In this document: one piece after another, positions 1 through 5,059 of the stretch
Position numbering within the stretch: the first letter of the stretch is position 1
Layout: each line of letters begins with the position of its first letter
NCBI GenBank assembly: GCA_023434825.1
Contig: JAEYSH010000014.1
Coordinates: 1 to 5,851 of the forward strand
Source: Methanobacteriota archaeon
Lineage (GTDB): Archaea; Methanobacteriota; Methanobacteria; Methanobacteriales; Methanobacteriaceae
Direction of reading: 5' to 3'
Length of the DNA: 5,851 bases
Translations under genes and position numbers: made by a program
Notes under the pieces: generated by a model
The model's input: only the letters and a program-made list of their open reading frames with translations
Database searches by the model: none
Told to the model about the DNA's origin: nothing

Positions 1-2
1 AA

Positions 3-44
3 ATTATAAACAGCATACAGAAATTCATGGACGAAATGAAATAA
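3..44 (+). CDS. Probable C-terminal end of an unidentified protein (partial, enters from the left edge)
   Basis: The frame starting at base 3 is open from the window edge and reads IINSIQKFMDEMK, then stops at TAA (42-44). The peptide looks like a charged amphipathic helix, as many protein C-termini do. The stop is followed within about 10 bases by a T-rich stretch (54-66), as expected of an archaeal gene end. Only 13 codons are visible, so neither the family nor the reality of the gene can be proved. The frame beginning at base 2 is also open, to a stop at 82-84, but it runs through the T-rich stretch and is less convincing. Confidence 0.45.
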   Translation: MINSIQKFMDEMK

Positions 45-53
45 CGTCCAAAG

Positions 54-69
54 TTCTTTTATTTTTAAT
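54..69 (+). terminator. T-rich stretch, probable terminator of the left-edge gene
   Basis: Bases 54-66 are almost all T on the plus strand and begin 10 bases after the presumed TAA stop at 42-44. Archaeal RNA polymerase terminates on oligo-T in the non-template strand without needing a hairpin, and no hairpin is evident here. Up to the first minus-strand signal near 120 the sequence is AT-rich and otherwise featureless. Confidence 0.4.
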
Positions 70-130
70 ATATGAAAATTTTTAATCTTTTAATAGATAA
101 TTAATAGAAAAATAGTTGTTTTTTAGCTTT

Positions 131-159
131 CCGCAGCGAGCAACTTGTTGCGAGCGAGG
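131..159. repeat. GC-rich island with inverted repeat downstream of tRNA-Ala
   Basis: This stretch is strikingly richer in G+C than its AT-rich surroundings. It contains the perfect inverted repeat GCAAC-TT-GTTGC (140-151), with partly matching GCGAG-type sequence on both sides. It lies just beyond the tRNA terminator and codes for nothing recognisable. It may be a dispersed intergenic repeat or a second hairpin in the tRNA trailer; only a genome-wide search could decide. Confidence 0.35.
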
Positions 160-167
160 ATTTTTTG

Positions 168-196
168 ATCAATCCTTTTTGCAAAAAAAAGGTTGA

Positions 197-197
<1 letters not shown>
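168..197 (-). terminator. Terminator of tRNA-Ala: hairpin with oligo-T
   Basis: Read on the minus strand, the tRNA 3' end runs into a run of eight T (183-190), a strong archaeal termination signal. The same bases form an imperfect hairpin: 193-197 pairs with 168-172 and 186-192 with 174-180, with one bulged base (173) and a 5-base loop (181-185). The hairpin includes the tRNA's last base. The T-run alone is likely to be enough for termination; the stem is an extra, possibly affecting 3' processing. Confidence 0.6.
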
Positions 198-269
<72 letters not shown>

Positions 270-282
270 AATTGAATTCACA

Positions 283-296
283 AATGTTCTAACATT
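283..296. repeat. Short perfect inverted repeat in the tRNA-Ala start region
   Basis: AATGTT and AACATT form a perfect 6-bp inverted repeat separated by two bases (CT). It lies between the likely TATA box (301-308) and the tRNA gene, just upstream of or at the expected start near 278. It could be an operator half-site pair or chance in AT-rich DNA; nothing else shows that it binds a protein. Confidence 0.4.
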
Positions 297-300
297 CGCG

Positions 301-308
301 TATATTAA
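301..308 (-). promoter_or_regulatory. Probable TATA box (box A) for the tRNA-Ala gene
   Basis: On the minus strand this reads TTAATATA. Its centre is about 35 bases upstream of the mature tRNA 5' end at 269. With the usual archaeal spacing of about 25 bases, transcription would start near 278 and give a leader of about 9 nt for RNase P to remove. This is inferred from motif and spacing; other AT-rich stretches at 311-335 could also serve. Confidence 0.5.
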
Positions 309-320
309 CAATTAAATATC

Positions 321-335
321 TTAATATTTAAATTT
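321..335 (+). promoter_or_regulatory. Possible promoter (TATA-like) for the acetyltransferase gene
   Basis: The stretch TTAATATTTAAATTT (321-335) contains overlapping TATA-like matches. A box at its left end would place the start near 350, leaving a short leader with room for the GAGGG at 356-360. All of 300-350 is AT-rich and shared with the divergent tRNA promoter, so the exact box is uncertain. Confidence 0.35.
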
Positions 336-367
336 AATGTTATAACTTATTTTTTGAGGGATAATAA

Positions 368-856
368 ATGGAAAATCTTAATATAAGAAATGCAAATGAA
401 GAAGATTTTATTAAAATAGCAGAAATTGCCATGGAATGTCCGCCTATGGAAGCAGAGAGAAATTCATTTTATCACATTTTTACCAAATATTTTAAAAGTA
501 CCTGCTTCGTTGCAGATCCGTCTTCAGAAGAGTTAAGAGGTTTTATTTTAGGATTTTTATCTCAAGAAAATCCAGAAGAAGCTTATATTCATCAAATATG
601 TACTAATCCAAAAATGAGAGGGCGAAATATTGGAAGAAAATTGATTGAAGCATTCAATGAAAAGGTAACTGCACTTGGCTGCAAAAAAGTTATTTTAATC
701 ACTAAGCCTATTAATTGGAATTCAATTTCTTTTTATAAAAAATTAGGATTTCTTGAAGAAAAAGAAGGAAACATTATGAATATTTTAGGCACTACGGCTA
801 TCAAAAATTATGATGGTGAAGGAGAACACATGGTGGTTTTTTATAAGAATTTATAA
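368..856 (+). CDS. GNAT family N-acetyltransferase
   Basis: A 162-residue protein with the length and layout of a single GNAT acetyltransferase domain; such enzymes move an acetyl group from acetyl-CoA to an amine. The start of the domain is NIRNANEEDF (residues 5-14). The central strand IHQICTNP (74-81) leads into the acetyl-CoA pyrophosphate loop RGRNIGRKL (84-92), and NWNSISFYKKLGF (116-128) is the typical second motif with the FY and GF pairs. The loop usually reads Q/R-x-x-G-x-G/A; here Asn87 replaces the first Gly while Gly89 is kept. The ATG at 368 is preceded by GAGGG (356-360) at suitable spacing. The substrate cannot be read from the sequence. It could be a small molecule or a protein N-terminus, though the RimI-type motifs are not complete. 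The gene stands alone, divergent from tRNA-Ala. Confidence 0.9.
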   Translation: MENLNIRNANEEDFIKIAEIAMECPPMEAERNSFYHIFTKYFKSTCFVADPSSEELRGFILGFLSQENPEEAYIHQICTNPKMRGRNIGRKLIEAFNEKVTALGCKKVILITKPINWNSISFYKKLGFLEEKEGNIMNILGTTAIKNYDGEGEHMVVFYKNL

Positions 857-903
857 AATAAAAAGCTTTGAGAATAAAAATTTTAAACAAATATATAAAA
901 TTA

Positions 904-941
904 CAAAAAAAATAAAAAAGGAAATAGATTAAATCTATTTC
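904..941 (-). terminator. Terminator of the transglutaminase-PepSY unit: hairpin plus T-tract
   Basis: A perfect 9-bp inverted repeat, GAAATAGAT/ATCTATTTC (921-929 with 933-941), has a 3-base loop. On the minus strand it is followed by a T-tract broken by one A (904-920). It begins 20 bases past the PepSY stop codon (961-963). The stem-then-T layout resembles a bacterial intrinsic terminator, although the stem is AT-rich. In the plus direction the hairpin is followed by only a weak T stretch, so it is a poorer terminator for the acetyltransferase gene, whose 3' flank (857-903) shows no better one. Confidence 0.65.
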
Positions 942-960
942 TTAAAAATTGAGGAGAAGA

Positions 961-1338
961 TTAAGGAGCTCCTCCAGCACCGCCCAGATTTTCACCGGTA
1001 TGTGCATCTATTTCTATTTCCCCAACCTGTTCACCGTTAAGCATCACAGGCACAGTATAAACGTTATTACCGCTTATACTGGTTAATTTTGGTGTTCCTG
1101 CTTTTGCTCCAGGCTCTTCAATGTACTTTTGAGCAATTTCTTGAGCTTTTGCAGCTGATATTGCAGTTGAAGTACTTGTATTTGAAGTGTTTTTAACATT
1201 GTCAGCGTTGTTATTTTGCTGTTTTTCCAGATCACTGGTACTGGTGGATTTATCATCCCCATTACCTCCATAGGCAGCAAATACTAAACCAGCTGCAGCA
1301 ATTATTGCCACAATGGCAATTATTGATTTTTTAATCAT
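961..1338 (-). CDS. Small exported or membrane-anchored PepSY-domain protein
   Basis: A 125-residue protein. Residues 1-22 are a signal peptide or N-terminal anchor (MIKK, then a hydrophobic stretch to about residue 22). Residues 23-60 are a Ser/Thr/Asn/Asp-rich linker. Residues 61-118 match a PepSY domain: SAAKAQEIAQKYI forms the helix, then strands with VYTVPVML and GEIEIDAHTGE, the ending typical of PepSY. A Gly-rich tail closes the protein. PepSY domains occur in propeptides of M4 peptidases and in extracellular proteins of bacteria and archaea, and are thought to bind or inhibit peptidases. The ATG at 1338 has GAGG (1345-1348) six bases upstream. The gene follows the transglutaminase gene by 28 bases on the same strand, so they are probably co-transcribed. 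Inhibition of that enzyme is inference only. N-terminal processing versus anchoring is not resolved. Confidence 0.85.
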   Translation of the reverse strand: MIKKSIIAIVAIIAAAGLVFAAYGGNGDDKSTSTSDLEKQQNNNADNVKNTSNTSTSTAISAAKAQEIAQKYIEEPGAKAGTPKLTSISGNNVYTVPVMLNGEQVGEIEIDAHTGENLGGAGGAP

Positions 1339-1366
1339 TCTTAACCTCGTTTTACTTTTATTTAGC

Positions 1367-2797
1367 TTAAAAAGGTAAAGACGTGTATATACCTTTTACT
1401 GTTGCAGTTGCTGTATTCCAGTTATTTACTACTCCAAAAGAGTTTCTAGAACTTGTAGCATCTGCTTTGTACCATTTACCATTAACCCATACTTGAGCAA
1501 TGACGTGTCCGTACCAGTTTCCACTTGTAAATTTAGCATAAACGTGTTCATATCTTGCAGGGATTCCTGCGGCACGTTCAAGAGCTATTAACAAGTGTGA
1601 AGTATCAACACAGTTTCCTGTTCTTGCATTTAATGTTCCAACTGCACCATATTTGGTGTTATAGTAAAATGAGTAACCTAAGTTATCTCTTACCCAGTTA
1701 AAGATTGCTACTGCTTTATCATAGCTTGATGTTTTCCCTGCTGTTATTGAAGCAGCTAAAGCTTTAATTTGAGCGTTGTTTACCTGACAGTTTGTAGTTG
1801 CTGCAAGATATTTAGCCAGATCTGATGGCACAGGAGTTGATACTGATCCTGCAGAGGATGTTGCAATTGTACTCCATGCTTTTACAGTAACATAACTTGG
1901 CAATCTGTTACTTGTCTTATCAAAGTTCAAAACTTTTGAAAACAGGTAAATTAAGGATTCATATCTTAGTTTACCAAGACTGCTGCTTGCATAATTTGGT
2001 AGTTTACCATTTGCATCTATGTATGCATTAACTCTTTTAGCCAGGTCTAAATAACTTGATTTGGTAATACTTCCACTTTTAATGTTTTCAGTTGGTGTTG
2101 TTGCATTATTAACTGATTTCAGTGTTATTGGAGTATTTGTTCCACTATTTATTTGTAATAAACCTGCAGTTAATAACTTCAAGAAATCAGGCATTTCCAC
2201 CTGAACAGTACCAATAGTGACATAATTTGGAAGTCTTTTATTGGTTTCAACATATGCCTTTACTCTGGAAGCTGCATCTTTGATATCAGTAACAGTAAAA
2301 GTTGGGCTCACTGTTGATTGGCTTGTTGTTGCAGTTTTAACTTCTCCCGCTGCTGCTTCGAAGTTTGAAGTGTTTGATTCATCAGATTTTGTTGTATCTA
2401 CTGAAGATTGATTAGGTACAGTTGTATCCTGAGTTTTTACTTCTGTTTTTTCAGTATTTGTTGCTGAAGTCTCTGAATTCTGGTCATTGGTTGTATTGAC
2501 TGTTTTTTCAGTAGTTGATTGTTTTTGAGTAACATCTGATGTAGTTGCTGTTTCAGTTTTTTTCACTGATTTAACATCATTAGTAACTTCTTTTTGCGTT
2601 TCAGTTGTTTTATTCACACTATTTGTATCATCTAGTTGTTTATTTACTTTTTCTTGCACAGAACTACTATTAGTCTGTGTTTGGGCAGTTCCTACATCTG
2701 CTGCACTTGCGTTAGCTACACCAGACAATGATAGACTGGCTATTAATAGGACTGCAAAAAGCACTTTTTTCGTAATTATACCGCCTCCGATTCCCAA
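1367..2797 (-). CDS. Exported pseudomurein-binding transglutaminase-like cysteine peptidase (putative pseudomurein endoisopeptidase)
   Basis: Residue numbers count from TTG at 2797 (476 aa). A signal peptide (KK at 10-11, hydrophobic core to about 29, probable cleavage after Ala-Asn-Ala or Ala-Ser-Ala) leads to a Ser/Thr/Gln-rich linker (about 36-165). Two pseudomurein-binding repeats follow (about 167-215 with RLPNYVTIG, about 246-291 with KLPNYAS), then a half-motif RLPSYVTV (298-305). Residues 323-476 form a transglutaminase-core domain with the likely triad Cys396 (GNCVDTS), His431 (GHVIAQVWV) and Asp446 (KADATSS). This architecture matches the PeiW/PeiP group of methanogen virus lysins and their chromosomal relatives, which cut the Ala-Lys isopeptide bond of pseudomurein. 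A role in wall remodelling outside the membrane is inferred. The start is uncertain: TTG 2797 directly follows an in-frame stop, has no upstream ribosome site, and puts GGAGG inside the gene. That GGAGG points to ATT 2776, giving 469 aa and a conventional signal peptide. Confidence 0.9.
   Translation of the reverse strand: MGIGGGIITKKVLFAVLLIASLSLSGVANASAADVGTAQTQTNSSSVQEKVNKQLDDTNSVNKTTETQKEVTNDVKSVKKTETATTSDVTQKQSTTEKTVNTTNDQNSETSATNTEKTEVKTQDTTVPNQSSVDTTKSDESNTSNFEAAAGEVKTATTSQSTVSPTFTVTDIKDAASRVKAYVETNKRLPNYVTIGTVQVEMPDFLKLLTAGLLQINSGTNTPITLKSVNNATTPTENIKSGSITKSSYLDLAKRVNAYIDANGKLPNYASSSLGKLRYESLIYLFSKVLNFDKTSNRLPSYVTVKAWSTIATSSAGSVSTPVPSDLAKYLAATTNCQVNNAQIKALAASITAGKTSSYDKAVAIFNWVRDNLGYSFYYNTKYGAVGTLNARTGNCVDTSHLLIALERAAGIPARYEHVYAKFTSGNWYGHVIAQVWVNGKWYKADATSSRNSFGVVNNWNTATATVKGIYTSLPF
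2784..2788 (-). promoter_or_regulatory. Shine-Dalgarno site that points to an ATT start at 2776
   Basis: On the minus strand GGAGG (2788-2784) is followed by seven bases and then ATT (2776-2774), in frame with the transglutaminase gene. Other genes here have their ribosome site 6-8 bases before the start. From ATT the protein would read M-T-K-K-V-L-F, an ordinary signal-peptide start. The next in-frame GTG (2764-2762) is 19 bases away, too far. The ATA at 2779-2777 is only four bases from GGAGG. ATT initiation is rare, so sequencing error or a decayed ATG must be excluded. Confidence 0.6.
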
Positions 2798-2801
2798 TCA
2801 T

Positions 2802-2825
2802 AGAAAAAAATCGAAATTTTTTTCT
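2802..2825 (-). promoter_or_regulatory. Leader hairpin with UUCG loop upstream of the transglutaminase gene
   Basis: In the minus-strand transcript AGAAAAAAAU, then UUCG, then AUUUUUUUCU form a perfect 10-bp stem with a four-base loop. It lies between the predicted transcription start (near 2833) and the Shine-Dalgarno site (2788-2784). The closing pair is U-A, not the C-G of the hyperstable tetraloop. The bases just 5' of it (CCCC, 2830-2827) could pair with part of the CGGAGG ribosome site on its 3' side, bracketing the hairpin and masking the site. This is inferred from pairing only. Confidence 0.5.
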
Positions 2826-2854
2826 CGGGGTAGGCACTAATTACTCATTATACC

Positions 2855-2862
2855 TTATAAAT
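2855..2862 (-). promoter_or_regulatory. TATA box for the transglutaminase-PepSY unit
   Basis: On the minus strand this reads ATTTATAA, close to the archaeal box A consensus, preceded by a purine-rich AAG where the BRE would lie. Start of transcription is expected about 25 bases downstream, near 2833, giving a leader of roughly 55 nt before the ATT at 2776. This leader argues against leaderless initiation at the TTG (2797). Confidence 0.6.
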
Positions 2863-2863
2863 C

Positions 2864-3370
2864 TTATGGTTCAAATTCCAAAAAAAAGCAATTTTATGAC
2901 CCTTTTAAAGATTTAAAGCCATATTAGAATATATTTGATAACTCATTTCTTGATGAGATGTCTCCTTTATTATTTTCCATAAATTAGAATACTTTAATCA
3001 TTATTTCAAAAAAGAGGACATATACATTGCTTTTGTAATTGTTTTCTATTTTGTTTGTTAAGATTTTAAGTACTATTAATCAAAATAATCATAAGAAATT
3101 ACTTAATCTGTTATTTTAACAGCCCTAAATATGTTTAAAAGTTTCTTTTTCCCAATAAATAATATTCATTTTTTATAATAACTAACAAATTTAAAATATT
3201 ACAGTAAAAGTAGAAATTGAATTAATTAAGTAGTATAAGTTAATATTAAAAAAATCTTCTTAAGACATGCTTTTGTAAAAATTTTAAAAGGTTATATTTA
3301 ATAGTAAAGTAAAATATTTTATAAAATAAAATTTAATAGAATAATTTATTAATACTTTTCTAGTAAATTC
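2864..3370. other. Long AT-rich divergent intergenic region without a recognisable gene
   Basis: About 600 bases separate the transglutaminase gene from the divergent membrane-protein gene, far longer than the other gaps here. No convincing ORF, tRNA or known RNA was found on either strand. Small structures seen are an inverted repeat CTGTTA-TTT-TAACAG (3108-3122), a hairpin CTCAT/ATGAG (2942-2957) abutting the palindrome GAGATGTCTC (2955-2964), an 11-base direct repeat TGCTTTTGTAA at 3028-3038 and 3268-3278, and another TATA-like TTATATTTA near 3292-3300. Any of these could be chance in such AT-rich DNA. A small RNA or extended regulatory region is possible. Confidence 0.5.
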
Positions 3371-3376
3371 TTATTA

Positions 3377-3385
3377 TTATATTTA
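3377..3385 (+). promoter_or_regulatory. Probable TATA box for the membrane protein-DUF1890-DUF1894 operon
   Basis: TTATATTTA at 3377-3385 is a good archaeal box A. Its centre near 3381 predicts a start around 3404-3408, about 30 bases before the TTG at 3437 and almost on the ATG at 3407. It therefore permits either a short leader with ribosome site for TTG, or leaderless initiation at ATG. Confidence 0.5.
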
Positions 3386-3406
3386 TCTAATCAGAATAAT
3401 CTATGT

Positions 3407-4513
3407 ATGAGTCCATTGGGACTTGGAGGAATAAAATTGGGTTTAATTGCTGAAAATCATCTTCAATTTATAATTGAAATATTAGTTATCATGCAAATCG
3501 GCATGATGTTTTTATTTAACTTAATTCCACTTTCATTAAGTCTTGTGCTTTTTATAGCACTTATAGGAAGCTTGGGATTTTTAATAATGTTTGGTATAGA
3601 TGCTGCATTTCTATTTCTACCATTTTCACATTATGAATTTGCCCACCCCTATGGGCCGCTGGCACTATTTGCAATAATAACAGCTCTAGCTGCATTACCT
3701 ATGATGAAAGAAGTTGGAATTAAAATAACTCACTTAAAGCTATTTATATACATCATAATAGCATTAATAACCATATTTGGAGGAATAATGCACAGATCAT
3801 TCCTTATTCTATGGTTTTTAGGTCTATTACTTGGTTTCTTCATAATTTCCAAGTCTTTCCGTCAAAAATCAGTATTTACCATAAAAAGAATGGTTTCAGT
3901 TGCCGCCGTAGTCATTGCCGGTTTTGGAATATTAGAATTACTCGCCAGTGTTTTACAGATGCCCGTTTTAAGTCCTCTTTTAAGAATAGCAAGAATCGAG
4001 GATTATGCTCTTCCAAGCCTTACAATGGTTATAAAAAACTCAGCAATATTCGGACATGTTCAGGGCTCTTGCTATTGGGGACCGGAGTGTAGTGGAAGTT
4101 CAGAGGGATATGTAACCTTGCCCATGTCCCTAATTACATTATTTGGATTACCTTTCCCGTTATTTTATGGAATTTTAGTCAGTAAAAAAGATGTTATAGA
4201 TTATATGTTGCCCGGAATATTTGGATTTACATTTGACTTTGGATATGCTACTTTATTCCTTCTCCTTCTCTGGTGTGTAGGAGTAATTTTTATAGGATTT
4301 AAAATGCTTTCAACATACCGTTCCAAAAGAGAAAAAGGAAATAAGAAATACTTGGGAAGAGAAGCAATTCTTATTGGGTCACTTGCAGCTTTCATTGCGC
4401 AGGCACTAATAGGATTATTCATTATGAATAGATCTATCAACGGAACTGCATTACTAACATTCATGTTTTTAGGTACGATAATTGTAAGTCATGTATTAAT
4501 TATAAGAAAATAA
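3407..4513 (+). CDS. Polytopic membrane protein of unknown function
   Basis: A protein of 368 residues from ATG 3407, or 358 from TTG 3437. I do not recognise the family with confidence. About nine or ten membrane segments are visible, at roughly 20-40, 41-62, 84-100, 110-128, 131-148, 162-184, 237-258, one or two within 266-300, 319-340 and 346-366. A basic loop lies at 149-161 and a strongly basic one at 302-318, both probably cytoplasmic, which makes the topology between them ambiguous. A polar loop (185-236) holds FGHVQGSCYWGPECSGSSEG (215-234), with Cys222 and Cys228. The layout slightly recalls polysaccharide polymerase or ligase membrane proteins, but no diagnostic motif confirms this. 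The start is debatable: GGAGG (3425-3429) lies seven bases before TTG 3437, while ATG 3407 has no ribosome site. DUF1890 follows after 27 bases, suggesting one transcript. Confidence 0.75.
   Translation: MSPLGLGGIKLGLIAENHLQFIIEILVIMQIGMMFLFNLIPLSLSLVLFIALIGSLGFLIMFGIDAAFLFLPFSHYEFAHPYGPLALFAIITALAALPMMKEVGIKITHLKLFIYIIIALITIFGGIMHRSFLILWFLGLLLGFFIISKSFRQKSVFTIKRMVSVAAVVIAGFGILELLASVLQMPVLSPLLRIARIEDYALPSLTMVIKNSAIFGHVQGSCYWGPECSGSSEGYVTLPMSLITLFGLPFPLFYGILVSKKDVIDYMLPGIFGFTFDFGYATLFLLLLWCVGVIFIGFKMLSTYRSKREKGNKKYLGREAILIGSLAAFIAQALIGLFIMNRSINGTALLTFMFLGTIIVSHVLIIRK
3425..3429 (+). promoter_or_regulatory. Shine-Dalgarno site pointing to a TTG start at 3437
   Basis: GGAGG at 3425-3429 is followed by seven bases (AATAAAA) and an in-frame TTG, the spacing used elsewhere in the window. 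Read from ATG 3407 the same bases would encode a Gly-rich piece (GLGGI) with no hydrophobic or domain role. Initiation at TTG would remove ten residues. Confidence 0.6.
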
Positions 4514-4540
4514 AATAAACAAATAAAAGGAGAATTTAAC

Positions 4541-5014
4541 ATGAAAAAAGCTCTAATATTGTTAGGCTGTCCTGAATCCCCATCTCAAACCCCAATGGCA
4601 GTTTATGTAACCTATAAACTTAAAAAAATGGGCTATGAAGTTACTACTGCAAGTACACCATCTGCAATGAAACTTTTAGAAGTTGGAGATCCAGAAGGAT
4701 ATTACATTGAAAATAAAATCGATATAGACTCCTGTATAAATGATCTTGAAGCAGGAACATTTGATTTACTGGTAGGGTTTATTCATAAAGATGCAGCAGT
4801 TTCATATTTTGTAACATTCAATAGTATCCTCAATACAACATCAGTAGCAATTATTTTTGAAAAAGACCCGGAAAAGTTGGAAGAATTCCAGAATATGGTT
4901 TCAGAAAGTACCAACGCCACAATAGTATCTGCTAGAGCTTACCATAATCCAACTCCATTAAGGGTCCGATTTGATAAAGCCATGAAAAGATTAAATGAAT
5001 CCGGAGAAATTTGA
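4541..5014 (+). CDS. DUF1890 family protein (methanogen-restricted, unknown function)
   Basis: A 157-residue soluble protein. It opens with a Rossmann-like strand-loop-helix, KKALILLGCPESPSQTP (2-18), then a helix (AVYVTYKLKKMG) and a second strand (YEVTTAST). Further strands are FDLLVGFIHKDAA (84-96) and SVAIIFEKDPEKL (121-133 region). I recognise this as DUF1890, a family found almost only in methanogenic archaea, with a structure known from Methanothermobacter (MTH777 fold). Its biochemical role is not established; the fold and the conserved early Cys (GCPESP) suggest nucleotide or cofactor binding, which is inference. The ATG at 4541 is preceded by GGAG (4529-4532) at eight bases. It lies 27 bases after the membrane protein and 45 before DUF1894, a pairing I recall in other Methanobacteriales. 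Confidence 0.85.
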   Translation: MKKALILLGCPESPSQTPMAVYVTYKLKKMGYEVTTASTPSAMKLLEVGDPEGYYIENKIDIDSCINDLEAGTFDLLVGFIHKDAAVSYFVTFNSILNTTSVAIIFEKDPEKLEEFQNMVSESTNATIVSARAYHNPTPLRVRFDKAMKRLNESGEI

Positions 5015-5059
5015 GTTTAAATACGTTAAAATTATATTAAAGTTAAAGGGATGATTATA

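Noticed and set aside
1083..1280. Minus-strand open frame of 65 codons inside the PepSY gene
   Set aside because: It is an out-of-frame shadow of the PepSY coding region, with a Gln/Leu/Lys-rich composition typical of a shifted linker and no ribosome site.
2384..2700. Repetitive Thr/Ser-coding tract as a DNA repeat array
   Set aside because: The codons vary and no unit recurs regularly; it is a low-complexity surface-protein linker, not a tandem repeat or CRISPR.
2735..2801. ATG at 2799-2801 as the start of the transglutaminase gene
   Set aside because: This ATG is in a different frame; it reads a basic, non-signal peptide and soon stops, so it would need a frameshift to reach the enzyme frame.
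3108..3122. Inverted repeat CTGTTA-TTT-TAACAG as a terminator
   Set aside because: No gene ends upstream on either strand and no clear T-tract follows directly, so only a small structure is noted.
3811..4092. Plus-strand open frame of 93 codons inside the membrane protein gene
   Set aside because: It overlaps a clear membrane protein in another frame, and its product has no domain or signal and looks random.
4201..4464. Minus-strand open frame of 87 codons opposite the membrane protein gene
   Set aside because: It is antisense to membrane-spanning codons, lacks a promoter and ribosome site, and resembles no family.
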